Assembly: GCA_964444825.1 (NCBI GenBank)
Contig: CAYUIS010000034.1
Location: forward strand, 1-40,821
Reading direction: 5' to 3'
DNA length: 40,821 nt
Origin: CAYUIS01 sp964444825
Lineage (GTDB): Bacteria; Chloroflexota; Anaerolineae; B4-G1
The translations under genes and the position numbers were made by a program. How positions within the stretch are numbered: the stretch's first letter is position 1; the number at the start of each line of letters is the position of its first letter. Of this stretch, positions 16,856 to 25,551 are shown in pieces. The notes under the pieces are model-generated. The model made no database searches. It saw only the letters and a program-made list of their open reading frames with translations, and was not told the DNA's origin.

Positions 16856-18136
16856 CTGTGGCAGGTGGGCCCGGTGGGTACGCAACAGGTCATCCAATAC
16901 AACCTGAACCTTGTTGGCCGCAGGCCCCAGCGGGTGGACGAGCAGTGCCTGATAGGCCGCATCTAGATCGCCGTGCACGGCTGCCTCCACCGTGAGCAGT
17001 TCATACATCTTGACGTGGGCCAAAAGGCCAAAACAGACGGGAGGCAACGGTTCAGCCGGCAAGGGAAAAACTCCCGTACCATCCACCCGACAGGGCATCT
17101 CCAACACCCAGTCCTCCGGCCAACCCGCCACCGCCCCGTTGTGGCGCACATTGACGACGAGGGTCTCTCCCAGGTCGTTGGCGTGAGCGTTAAGCAGTTG
17201 GGTGGCGATGGTCGAATAGTATGCCCCGCCGCGCTGCATCAGGCTTTCAGGCGGCTCCGATCGATCGGGCTCGGCGTATTGCCGCAGTAGCCCTGCCTCG
17301 ATTGCCATCACCTCCTCCGCCCGCGAGGGAGGCCACCGGGTCTGAGCGGCCAACTTGAGCCCGGTGTGGTAATAGTACTGGAGGTAGTAATTCGGGATCA
17401 TCCCCAGCGCCTTTACTGTCCGTGGGTCCCACTCAGGATCAGAACTGGACTCAAGCTCCTCCAGGTAGCCATCGAGGATCATCGGCCACATGTCCTGGCC
17501 GTCCAGCGTGAACCCCCGGTGCCAGGATAGGTGGTTCAGCCCGAGGGTATCCAGTTCAGCTCGCTCAGGGGCGATCCTAGCGCCCTGACGTTCCTCCAGC
17601 GCCTGCAGGATCCACATCTTGGCCGTGATCGGCGAGTTACATACACCCACCGCTGGCACGTCCGGTGCATACCGGCTGAGGGCCTCGGTGACCAATCCGG
17701 AGGGATTGGTAAAGTTCACCAGCAGGGCGTCCGGGGCCAGTTCCTGCATGTCCCGGGCGATGTTCAGCACCACCGGGATCGTGCGCAGGGCCTTTGCCAT
17801 ACCCCCGACGCCCGTCGTCTCCTGGCCGATCAGACCGTGCCGGTGGCCCAGGTATTCGTCCTCCCGGCGGGCCTGCATCCCCCCCACCCGAAGCTGCGTG
17901 ATCACATAGTGAGCACCGCGCACCCCTTCGCGCTGATCGGTCGTCAGATGCACGTCGAAGGGAGCATCCTTGGCAAGCACCATATGCTGGGCGAACCCAC
18001 CCACGATTTCCAACCGCTCCTCCGAGATATCCATCAACCACAGCTCAGTCAACGGAAAGGAAGCAACCCGCTCCAAGAAACCGTTGATCAACTCTGGCGT
18101 ATAGGACGATCCCCCGCCGATAACGGTGACCTTCAT
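16850..18136 (-). CDS. GH4 glycosidase, 6-phospho-beta-glucosidase-like
   Basis: 428 residues. GH4 enzymes cleave glycosides by NAD-assisted oxidation at C3 with a divalent metal. The N-terminal Rossmann motif is VTVIGGGSSYTPEL, the metal-ligand Cys is in GVCNSPIT, and the paired Asn-His is in GLNHLSW. The CN-x-P type cysteine motif and the SSYTPEL segment are those of the 6-phospho-beta-glucosidase subgroup (CelF/BglT). No PTS gene is near, so the phosphorylated substrate would have to come from the BadF-type kinase, or the enzyme acts on free sugars. ATG 18136 is chosen for its GGAGGA Shine-Dalgarno; the frame is open to 18187. Confidence 0.9.
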   Translation of the reverse strand: MKVTVIGGGSSYTPELINGFLERVASFPLTELWLMDISEERLEIVGGFAQHMVLAKDAPFDVHLTTDQREGVRGAHYVITQLRVGGMQARREDEYLGHRHGLIGQETTGVGGMAKALRTIPVVLNIARDMQELAPDALLVNFTNPSGLVTEALSRYAPDVPAVGVCNSPITAKMWILQALEERQGARIAPERAELDTLGLNHLSWHRGFTLDGQDMWPMILDGYLEELESSSDPEWDPRTVKALGMIPNYYLQYYYHTGLKLAAQTRWPPSRAEEVMAIEAGLLRQYAEPDRSEPPESLMQRGGAYYSTIATQLLNAHANDLGETLVVNVRHNGAVAGWPEDWVLEMPCRVDGTGVFPLPAEPLPPVCFGLLAHVKMYELLTVEAAVHGDLDAAYQALLVHPLGPAANKVQVVLDDLLRTHRAHLPQF

Positions 18137-18183
18137 TGTCTTGTCTCCTCCAGATCTTCCACTTTGATAACCTACGAACCTCC

Positions 18184-19575
18184 TCACCCCCAGAACTGCG
18201 GCAGGTGCTCCCGATACGTCGCCAGATAGTCATCAAGGATCTGCCGCGCCACGTCCAGGTCAGTGACCACCGGGTCCAGGAGCAAGCACTGGAGCGCAGC
18301 CCGCCGATCACCGTGAATGGCGGCGTCAACGCACAGACGGGTCACCGTTATCTCCCGCCGGCACAGTTCGGCCACGCCCTCCGGCAGAGAGCCGATTCCG
18401 ATTCCCTTTATGCCTGCTCCGCTCACCAGCCCGGGCACCTCGACGATGGCCCTGTCAGGTAGGTTCGTGATGTAGCCCTGGTTGGGCAGGTTCACCGCCA
18501 GATGATAGTGATTTCCCGCCGCAGCCACGTTCTCGATCATCTCCAGCGCACCCTCGCTGTCCGCTTCGCGCAGGTGAGCTATGGTCGTCTTTCCATCAGC
18601 CATGTTGCCGATATCGCGATGGCCAAAGTCGCGAAACTGCGCCATCAGGTCCCAATCGTAGAGGCTCACGTCGTACTTGTCCCACGGTTTGGTGAGCGGA
18701 TCGCTCACCCACGGCAGATACTCGCACAGATGCTCGTCGCCGGGAATGGGGAACAGGCCAAAGGCATCGTACACCCGGCGGGTCAGCGGCTCAAAGGTCG
18801 GATCGAAGGATGCCCAGCGCTCGGCAAAGAGGGGATACAGGTCCTCGCCGGTCCGTCTATCCCGCAGATCGAGCATCCAGGTAAAGTGATTGAGCCCGGC
18901 GGCCTTGATATCAACCCGTTCCAACGCCTGATGTGAGATCTGCTTTAGCAGCGGCCATATCTGGGGGTGCGCGTGCGTGCTGATCTCGCCCTCCGGCACG
19001 TCGATACCCAGATGGTCCGCCAGCACGAATCCCACCATGCCGTACCCTGCGTGGATCTGGTGGCACAGCCCGACGACCTTGATCCGGCTATACCGTGCGA
19101 TAGCGTCGCACATGCGCATCATCGGGTTCGTATAGTTGATGAACCAGGCGTCAGGGCACGCCTGTTCCATATCGCGCACGATCTCTATCACCGGGCCGAT
19201 GTTTCGGGCGGCGTGGGCAAAGCCCCCTGGGCCGCCGTTCTCAGCGTATGGCTGTCGCACGCCGTATTTCAGCGTGATCTCGTAATCCGAGCGCCATAAC
19301 CCCTCGCGCGGGCCTACCTCAATGGCGGAGACGACAAACTCGGCGCCGTCCAACGCCTCAGCGTGGTGGGTGTGCGTGCTGAGCGTCATGCGCGCATCCC
19401 ACGCCCGGTTAAGCCGCTCGGCCAGCCGCGCCATCAAGGCCAACGTCTCGGCGTTTCGATCCACCAGCGCCAGATGGCTGCCGCGCAGCCGGTCGCTGCC
19501 CATCAGCGCAGCGATGGTGTTGAGTCCAAATATCGCACTTCCAGCACCTACGATGACAACTTTGGTTGGTACCAT
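18184..19575 (-). CDS. GH4 glycosidase, alpha-galactosidase/alpha-glucosidase-like
   Basis: 463 residues. The Rossmann motif is VVIVGAGSAIFG, the metal site has Cys and His in GLCHQIHAGYG, and GLNHFTWML carries the Asn-His pair. NYTNPMMRMCDAI is also typical. The C-H-x motif places it in the alpha-glycosidase side of GH4 (MelA/AglA), which can use unphosphorylated substrates. It differs enough from the adjacent GH4 gene to be a separate paralogue rather than a recent duplication. Start ATG 19575 follows a GGGGGT stretch; it lies 4 bp after the PIG-L gene stop. Confidence 0.9.
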   Translation of the reverse strand: MVPTKVVIVGAGSAIFGLNTIAALMGSDRLRGSHLALVDRNAETLALMARLAERLNRAWDARMTLSTHTHHAEALDGAEFVVSAIEVGPREGLWRSDYEITLKYGVRQPYAENGGPGGFAHAARNIGPVIEIVRDMEQACPDAWFINYTNPMMRMCDAIARYSRIKVVGLCHQIHAGYGMVGFVLADHLGIDVPEGEISTHAHPQIWPLLKQISHQALERVDIKAAGLNHFTWMLDLRDRRTGEDLYPLFAERWASFDPTFEPLTRRVYDAFGLFPIPGDEHLCEYLPWVSDPLTKPWDKYDVSLYDWDLMAQFRDFGHRDIGNMADGKTTIAHLREADSEGALEMIENVAAAGNHYHLAVNLPNQGYITNLPDRAIVEVPGLVSGAGIKGIGIGSLPEGVAELCRREITVTRLCVDAAIHGDRRAALQCLLLDPVVTDLDVARQILDDYLATYREHLPQFWG

Positions 19576-19579
19576 CACT

Positions 19580-20383
19580 CTACCCCCGCTCTGCGACGGC
19601 CTGTGCAAAAATGGCGGGTGGCTCCAGCCGCTCGTAGCGAAAGCCCTCGGCGTATGCGGTCCCCAACTGCGCGCCAGTCTTGCCGTCGACAGCCCGCACG
19701 CCCATCTCGACCAACGGTTCGTACCGCGTGGGATCGATCCCGGCCAGGATCGCCTCCTCTACCCCGGCGGATCGGGCTTCCTCCAAGAACTCGTCAATCG
19801 TGAGAACCATCTGGGATTTGTAGGCATACAGGGCCTGCAACTTGTGCTCGATAGTCCCGGTGGTATCGACCAGCTTGTTCAACTGCCAGTCAGCCTTCGA
19901 GTACCAGTACCACTCGCTCACGCGATGTGGCTCCAGCCCCTCCTCAAGTTGCTCAGGGTGATAGAGATTAAAGTGGGCAAAGGCCGCCGCATCGGAGGTC
20001 GCCCAGGCAATGGCCCGGTGGTCCGGATGACCCTCGAACGGAGCAAACGGATCCCAGGAAAAGATCACGTCGGCTTTGAGCTGCCGGATCAGGCGCATCA
20101 CGTGCCCGCGCAGCACCGAGGGCTTTACGTCGCACAGGTCGCCGTCGGTGTATCCCAGCAGAAACACACCTTTGGCCCCCAGGGCAGCCGCCGAGCCCTC
20201 GGCCTCCGATCTCGCGACGGCGCGCAATTCCTCGGCAGACATACGGAACGAGCCGCAGTCGTTGTCAGTGGCGATGCACAGGTATACATCGTGCCCCTCG
20301 GCAGCCATCCGCGCCAGGGTTCCGCCAGCGCAGAACTCGGCGTCGTCGCCGTGGGCGGCGATGCTTAAGACAACTTGACTCAT
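19580..20383 (-). CDS. PIG-L (LmbE) family N-acetylglucosaminyl deacetylase-like protein
   Basis: 267 residues. The zinc motif AHGDDAEFCAGGT (usual form AHPDDE, with Pro replaced by Gly) and the third ligand in HPDHRAI are present. Family members remove the acetyl group from GlcNAc-linked substrates such as GlcNAc-PI, mycothiol precursors or chito-oligosaccharides. It has no signal peptide, so it acts on imported sugar. It sits 5 bp after the permease gene and 4 bp before the GH4 gene. AAAGGA provides the Shine-Dalgarno. The upstream open frame to 20818 is antisense noise. Confidence 0.9.
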   Translation of the reverse strand: MSQVVLSIAAHGDDAEFCAGGTLARMAAEGHDVYLCIATDNDCGSFRMSAEELRAVARSEAEGSAAALGAKGVFLLGYTDGDLCDVKPSVLRGHVMRLIRQLKADVIFSWDPFAPFEGHPDHRAIAWATSDAAAFAHFNLYHPEQLEEGLEPHRVSEWYWYSKADWQLNKLVDTTGTIEHKLQALYAYKSQMVLTIDEFLEEARSAGVEEAILAGIDPTRYEPLVEMGVRAVDGKTGAQLGTAYAEGFRYERLEPPAIFAQAVAERG

Positions 20384-20388
20384 ATTGA

Positions 20389-21462
20389 TTATCCTTTCAC
20401 TCCCGTCATCACGATACCCTGGGTAAAGATATGTTGGCTGAAGAAAAAGATGACCATGCAGGGTATAACCATAACAACAGAGGCAGCCGCGATCAGGTGG
20501 GTGTTCACCGAATACAGCGCGTTGAACGTCTGCAGGCCGACGGCCAGCGTCCAATTCTCCCGGCTGTGGAGATAGATCAGCGGCTCGTAGAAATCGTTCC
20601 ACGCCCAGATAAAGTGGAGAATGCCGACGGCGACGATGGCCGGGCGAGCCTGAGGCAGGATGACGTGCCAGAAGGTCTGCAACTGGCTGGCCCCATCGAT
20701 ACGCGCCGCGTCGTCCATTTCCAGCGGGATCGTCATGATAAACTGGCGCAGGAAAAAGACATCGTAGGCATTGGCAAAGAACTGGGGCACGATCAACGGC
20801 AGCAGCGTATCTACCCAACCCAGCTTGTTGAAAAAGACATACATCGGGATCAGGCGTACCTGGCTGGGCAACATGATCGTCGAGAGCAGGACCACAAACA
20901 GGACATTCAGGTACGGCGCTCGAAAGCGGGAGAAGCCATACGCCACCATCGTGGAGGAGATGAGCATCCCGGCCATGCCGAGCGTGATGACGATGAGCGT
21001 ATTGACGAGGTATTTGTCAAATGGCACGCTGGTCAGGGCTTCGGGATAGTTCTCCCAGTGCATCTCCAGATGCTGGATCTGCTCTTGCTCGGCGATGACC
21101 AGTTCGAATGTCTCATCCGGGTTTGCCGGGTCTACGAATACCCCCTTGCCCTCGGGGAGATTCTTGGTCAGCGCCATCTGGCGCGCTTCCCCATCGACGG
21201 TCACCGCGTACAGGGGCTCTTCTTTACCATCGACCTCCACCATCGTGTACTCCAGGGGAATCAGAGGTGGCGGGCTGCGCCGCAATTGGTTACGATCTTT
21301 GAGAGATGTGGAGAACATGAATAGCAATGGAATAAAGACCACCACGGCTCCGGCTGCAAGGATAAGGGTCGTGATGATCTTGCCCAGCAAATCTTGGGCT
21401 TTGATGCCGATAAAGAACGAACGGCGAGTCCTGACCTCGTTTTTTCGGACTGGGGTCGTCAT
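20389..21462 (-). CDS. ABC sugar-importer permease, MalG/UgpE type (CUT1)
   Basis: 357 residues, about 70 longer than typical MalG-like permeases. The extra length is a hydrophilic insertion in the first external loop (about residues 55-130), rich in Glu and Pro. The EAA loop that contacts the ATPase reads EMDDAARIDGASQLQTFWH followed by PQARPA. Six spans are evident. Its partner permease ends one base upstream. The ATPase is not in the window, so a shared MsiK-like ATPase is likely (inference). Confidence 0.92.
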   Translation of the reverse strand: MTTPVRKNEVRTRRSFFIGIKAQDLLGKIITTLILAAGAVVVFIPLLFMFSTSLKDRNQLRRSPPPLIPLEYTMVEVDGKEEPLYAVTVDGEARQMALTKNLPEGKGVFVDPANPDETFELVIAEQEQIQHLEMHWENYPEALTSVPFDKYLVNTLIVITLGMAGMLISSTMVAYGFSRFRAPYLNVLFVVLLSTIMLPSQVRLIPMYVFFNKLGWVDTLLPLIVPQFFANAYDVFFLRQFIMTIPLEMDDAARIDGASQLQTFWHVILPQARPAIVAVGILHFIWAWNDFYEPLIYLHSRENWTLAVGLQTFNALYSVNTHLIAAASVVMVIPCMVIFFFSQHIFTQGIVMTGVKG

Positions 21463-21463
21463 G

Positions 21464-22417
21464 TCAGTTTCTCCCCCTCAGCTCACCTTCATAGTACACC
21501 CACACCACCGAAGAACGAAAGACCAGCATCGTAAGGACCAATACGATGACCAGTAGGACCCAGGCCATTGCGGAGGCATAGCCCATGTCAAAGTACCTGA
21601 AGGCGTTCTGATACAGGTAAAGGTTGTAGAACAGGGTGGCCCGGGCCGGCCCCCCAACGTTGCCGGCGGCGTTACCGATGACGTACACCTCGGTAAAGTA
21701 CTGGAAAGTGCCAATCAGGCCCATCACCAGGTTGTACAAGATCACGGGTGTCACCATAGGGAGTGTGACGTGACGGAAACGCTGCCATAGATTGGCGCCA
21801 TCGACCCTGGACGCATCATAAAGGGCCGTTGGCACCCCCTGGAGCCCGGCCAGGTATATGATCATGCTGCCTCCCACGCCCCACAGGCTCATGATCACAA
21901 GCGCCGGCATCGCCCAATCCGGATCCTGCAACCAGCCAGGCCCCTTGATGCCAAACAGCTTTTCAAGCATCGGATTCAGAAAGCCGACCCTGGGATTGAA
22001 CACACGCATCCACATCAACGCGACCGCCACACCGGCGATCACTGAGGGGAGGTAGTACAGCGTCCGCCACAAGTTGACACCGGGAACCTTCTGATTGAGC
22101 AGAATCGCTAAAAAGAAACCGACGATCAGTCCCAAGGGCAGGGCCAGCGAGGCAAAGTAGACGGTGACCTTGAGCGACGTCCAAAAGAGGGGATCCTTGA
22201 AGAGATTATGGTAGTTTGCCAGGCCCAGCCACTGTGGAGCATCAAGGATGTTGTACTTTGAGAAGGAAAAGTACAGAGAGGACAGCATCGGACCGGCGGT
22301 CAACACGATAAAGCCGATGATCCACGGACCGATAAAAAAGTAGGCCCAGGCTGCCTCCCGTCGAGACATGGTCCAGAAGGGTCTGCGATACGGTCTCACC
22401 TCCGACTTTGTTTCCAT
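21464..22417 (-). CDS. ABC sugar-importer permease, MalF/UgpA type (CUT1)
   Basis: 317 residues with six membrane spans. The EAA motif reads YDASRVDGANLWQRFRHVT then PMVTP. WAYFFIGPWIIGF and MSLWGVGGSMIIYLAGLQ are characteristic of this permease class. Together with the adjacent MalG-type permease it forms the heterodimeric channel for the sugar delivered by the upstream lipoprotein. It is separated from the binding-protein gene by 174 bp containing two hairpins. Confidence 0.92.
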   Translation of the reverse strand: METKSEVRPYRRPFWTMSRREAAWAYFFIGPWIIGFIVLTAGPMLSSLYFSFSKYNILDAPQWLGLANYHNLFKDPLFWTSLKVTVYFASLALPLGLIVGFFLAILLNQKVPGVNLWRTLYYLPSVIAGVAVALMWMRVFNPRVGFLNPMLEKLFGIKGPGWLQDPDWAMPALVIMSLWGVGGSMIIYLAGLQGVPTALYDASRVDGANLWQRFRHVTLPMVTPVILYNLVMGLIGTFQYFTEVYVIGNAAGNVGGPARATLFYNLYLYQNAFRYFDMGYASAMAWVLLVIVLVLTMLVFRSSVVWVYYEGELRGRN

Positions 22418-22435
22418 AGCACGGTCTCCTTATGA

Positions 22436-22467
22436 GGCGGGCGGCGCATCAGACACCGCCGCCCGCC
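22436..22467 (-). terminator. Intercistronic GC hairpin between binding protein and permease genes
   Basis: GGCGGGCGGCG pairs perfectly (11 bp) with CGCCGCCCGCC over a 10-base loop. With the second hairpin at 22529-22552 it probably stabilises or partly ends the binding-protein transcript, the usual way of making more binding protein than permease (inference). Confidence 0.55.
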
Positions 22468-22528
22468 AGACATCCTACCCGGCGGCTGGCAACCCGAAAT
22501 TGCTCTGAGGGGATCGCCAGGTCCCCAA

Positions 22529-22552
22529 GGTCTGGATCTGACGATCCAGACC
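22529..22552 (-). terminator. Second intercistronic hairpin after the binding-protein gene
   Basis: GGTCTGGATC and GATCCAGACC form a perfect 10-bp stem with a 4-base loop, 40 bp after the stop of the binding-protein gene. No long U-run follows, so partial termination or 3-prime end protection is more likely than full termination. Confidence 0.55.
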
Positions 22553-22591
22553 GAGCAGAATCGGATCTACTGAGCCCACCGGTCTACCCTA

Positions 22592-24028
22592 TCACTGATT
22601 CGCCCAATACTCGTCCAGGATCCCCTGGATCGTGTCGTTGGTCTCGTCAAGGACAACCTGCGCGTCGGTGTTCTCGCCGGAGTAGACGAGATCCGCGGCA
22701 TTGTTCATCGCATCCTCAACTCTGCCCCACTCCGGCACCCAGGACTCGTGGTTCGGGTCATCCAGATAATCGATTGCCCCGTAGACCACGTCATAGTCCA
22801 GGCTGGGCCAGCGCTCGGCCAGCACATTTCGGAAGTCATCCTCCACCGACCTAAGAGCCGGCAGGCAGCCGTAGATCAAGCACACGTCCATCACGTGCTC
22901 GGGGCTGGCCAGCCACTTCATCACCTCCCAGGCCGCCTCCTTGTTCTCGGCCGCCTCGGGAATGGTAAAGTTGTCGGCGTGGATGGGGGCCACGCGGGTA
23001 CCCTTGTGATTGTAGGGCACTGGCGCGATGTCGTACTCAAACGGCAGATCGACCAGGCCTTCGGGGAAGAACCAGGTGTGGCTGTGGAACATGGCCACCA
23101 TACCGCCGCCGAAGGGGTCGCCGCCGACGGTGTAGTATGCCTCCTGGCCAGCATAGTCCGGGATAAAATAATCCTTCCATATGCCGTCGCTGATCCACTG
23201 CAGGCCATCGACCCACTCTTCTGCATTCGCCGTGGCGGTCCTATAGTCGTCCGTGGTGGGTCGCCCCACGTTTGGCGCGCCCCATATTGCGAGCGCCTCA
23301 CGCCCGCTAGCCCACGAGTCATCATAGCCCCACTGGGCGATGTCCTCCGGGTCAAAGTCCGACGACGTGGCGTCGTTCCCATTGGCGTCCAGCGTCAGCT
23401 TCATCGCCATCTCGCGCAGCACGTCCATCGTCCACGACTTGTCGCCATAGTCGTGGGTGGGGTAATCCAGTCCGGCGGCGTCTAGCAGGTCCTTGTTGTA
23501 GAAGACGAACGAGGGGTAGAGGCCAAGCGGCAGGCCGGTGTTCTTGTCCGGGTACTCGTTGAGCGACACCGCCGGGCCGTAAAAGTCGCTCAGATCGAAC
23601 TTTTCGGCATCTATGAAAGGCGTGACGTCCGCCCAGGTGTCGTAGAACTCGGCGATGGTGGAGACACCGTTGGGGCCAACCAGTTGGGGCGCGGTGCCGC
23701 CGGCCAGCATAGCCAGGTAGCGCTCTCCCGCTTCCTCGTGGGGCACGATGAGGAACTCGACCTCGATATCGTCATGGGTCGAGTTGAACTCCTCCTGTAG
23801 CGCCTCCTGGGCCGCGATCTGATCCGGGTCGGTGCCCGTCCCCATACCAATAAAGATCACGACCTTGGCTGCCTCAACGGGCTCGGCAGGCTCAGCGGGC
23901 TCGGCGGGCTCGGCGGGCTCAGGTTCCTCCGCCGGAGGAGCCTCTGTCGCCGTCGGACCGCAGGCCGCAAACAGCATACTCACCAGCACAAGCAGGCTGA
24001 TGACCAATCCGATAGACTTGCGATTCAT
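22592..24028 (-). CDS. Extracellular sugar-binding lipoprotein of ABC importer
   Basis: 478 residues. A lipoprotein signal peptide with lipobox LFAAC puts the lipidated residue at Cys23. A Pro/Glu/Ala linker follows (about residues 30-52) with repeated AEP units encoded by a 9-bp tandem repeat near 23877-23930. Then comes a family 1 solute-binding domain (FNSTHDDIEVEF, AAWEVMKWLASPEH). It captures a glycan or amino-sugar ligand at the cell surface for the two permeases downstream. GGGAGG precedes the ATG by 6 bases. I see no clear promoter in the 185-bp gap 24029-24213, which holds a GGCTCTTAAGAGCC palindrome. Confidence 0.93.
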   Translation of the reverse strand: MNRKSIGLVISLLVLVSMLFAACGPTATEAPPAEEPEPAEPAEPAEPAEPVEAAKVVIFIGMGTGTDPDQIAAQEALQEEFNSTHDDIEVEFLIVPHEEAGERYLAMLAGGTAPQLVGPNGVSTIAEFYDTWADVTPFIDAEKFDLSDFYGPAVSLNEYPDKNTGLPLGLYPSFVFYNKDLLDAAGLDYPTHDYGDKSWTMDVLREMAMKLTLDANGNDATSSDFDPEDIAQWGYDDSWASGREALAIWGAPNVGRPTTDDYRTATANAEEWVDGLQWISDGIWKDYFIPDYAGQEAYYTVGGDPFGGGMVAMFHSHTWFFPEGLVDLPFEYDIAPVPYNHKGTRVAPIHADNFTIPEAAENKEAAWEVMKWLASPEHVMDVCLIYGCLPALRSVEDDFRNVLAERWPSLDYDVVYGAIDYLDDPNHESWVPEWGRVEDAMNNAADLVYSGENTDAQVVLDETNDTIQGILDEYWANQ

Positions 24029-24213
24029 CTTTTTCCTCCCTAGATAGGTGACTAGCGTTGTTCAAACGGACCAGATTCAGTACTTGCTCATGACTCTTGT
24101 CTCTCCCTATTCACCCCCTTTCTTTGAAGTACCGTGGGGCAAGCTTGTACACCTGCCGCTTCCTATCTCCAGGAGAGCGGCTCTTAAGAGCCACCCCACA
24201 TCCTATGTTGAGG

Positions 24214-25551
24214 CTACCCTCCCGCCTGCTCACCGATAATGATGTCCCTCCGTTCCTCCATCGCCTCCCGCAGGCGGTTCGCCTCCGGTGGATAGACAAA
24301 ATAGTACGGTATAGTCACCAGCAGAGCCACAGCCCAGAACCCGGCCGCCAGCACCAGCAACGTTCGGGTCAGGCCAAAGCGATCAGCATAGTTGCCAAAT
24401 AGGATGATGACCACCGACGCCACCGCCCCTTGAACGAACTCTGTCAACGCCATCGCCGTGCTGCGCAGCTCTGGCCGTATCACGTTCTGAACCAAGGGCT
24501 GCTTCACGCCGCGCCTGGTCCAATCCAGAAAGAAACCAGCAGAAACCGCGGAGGCGATGATGGGGCCAGAGGTGAGCGCCCGGGTCAGAAGATACAAAAT
24601 CGCCGGAAAGGCCAGAACGATAGAAACTGCCGAGACAGAGATACGTCCGAATCTCGGCCAGCGACCATCCGCCCAGTCAGCCACCAGGCCCCCCACCAGG
24701 CTCCCTACCGCCAACGAGATCACGACACCTCCCAGCATCAGCGGCGCATCCGCCTCCGAGAAGCCCCGATCGTCTACCAGCCAGGTCACAAAAAAAGCCG
24801 ACAGGGCATTGATTGGCGTCATCACAAAAACGCCTTGAATAAAGTTCACCCATACCGTCCGACTGCGCATCACCTCCTTGACATCTGCAAGCTGGAACCG
24901 GAATCGGGCCGCCGACTCTTCCGTGATCACCTCCTCCAACTCCGGCTCCGCCCCACCCCGTACCGGGTCGCGCACCAGCACCGCGATGACCAGACCTGAA
25001 AGGATGCTCGCGATGCCCAGGCTGATAAAGGCCCACCGCCATCCCACGTCTGGAACATTCAGCATCTCGCCGAACGCAAACGCGCCGATCACGATGCCAA
25101 ACATGCCGATGGCGCTGATGGTGCCCATCGCCTTGCCCCGCTGGCGCGGACCGAACACGTCCGCCAGCATGCTGAACGCCGCCGGGTACAGGCAGCCCAG
25201 ACCCAAACAGGCGATAACGCGCACCGCCAGGAGCTGCCAGTAACTCGTGACCAGCCCGCACACCAACGTCCAGATGCCCCACAGCCCGGTGCCGATCACC
25301 AGGATCCACTTGCGGTTGTAGCGATCAGCCGCCATACCCCAGAAGGGGCCGCTGAATGTCTGAAGGATGATGCGGACGCTGTTGATCACGCTCAGAGCTC
25401 CATAATCCAGCCCCAGCGAGTTACGCACCGCCGGAAAGAGCATCGGCAGGGCTTGATCCTCGGCGCTATCGATAAAGAACCCAAATCCCAGGGCGGTGAG
25501 AATCCTGGCGCGCTCACCTCGGGTCTTGGTCGCCTTGACGTCGGTGCTCAT
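24214..25551 (-). CDS. Major facilitator superfamily transporter
   Basis: 445 residues, twelve predicted spans in two halves. The loop 2-3 signature GMAADRYNRKW and its second-half echo GGLVADWADGRWPRFGR are present, as is RQRGKAMG between spans 4 and 5. It resembles sugar/organic-anion or spinster-like MFS proteins. The substrate cannot be told from sequence. The start overlaps the stop of the PIG-L fusion gene (ATGA), so the two are translationally coupled and the transporter may carry that enzyme's substrate or product. Confidence 0.88.
   Translation of the reverse strand: MSTDVKATKTRGERARILTALGFGFFIDSAEDQALPMLFPAVRNSLGLDYGALSVINSVRIILQTFSGPFWGMAADRYNRKWILVIGTGLWGIWTLVCGLVTSYWQLLAVRVIACLGLGCLYPAAFSMLADVFGPRQRGKAMGTISAIGMFGIVIGAFAFGEMLNVPDVGWRWAFISLGIASILSGLVIAVLVRDPVRGGAEPELEEVITEESAARFRFQLADVKEVMRSRTVWVNFIQGVFVMTPINALSAFFVTWLVDDRGFSEADAPLMLGGVVISLAVGSLVGGLVADWADGRWPRFGRISVSAVSIVLAFPAILYLLTRALTSGPIIASAVSAGFFLDWTRRGVKQPLVQNVIRPELRSTAMALTEFVQGAVASVVIILFGNYADRFGLTRTLLVLAAGFWAVALLVTIPYYFVYPPEANRLREAMEERRDIIIGEQAGG

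Noticed and set aside
20384..20818. N-terminal extension of the PIG-L gene at 19580
   Set aside because: It overlaps the permease gene in another frame. The conserved N-terminus and AAAGGA site fit ATG 20383.
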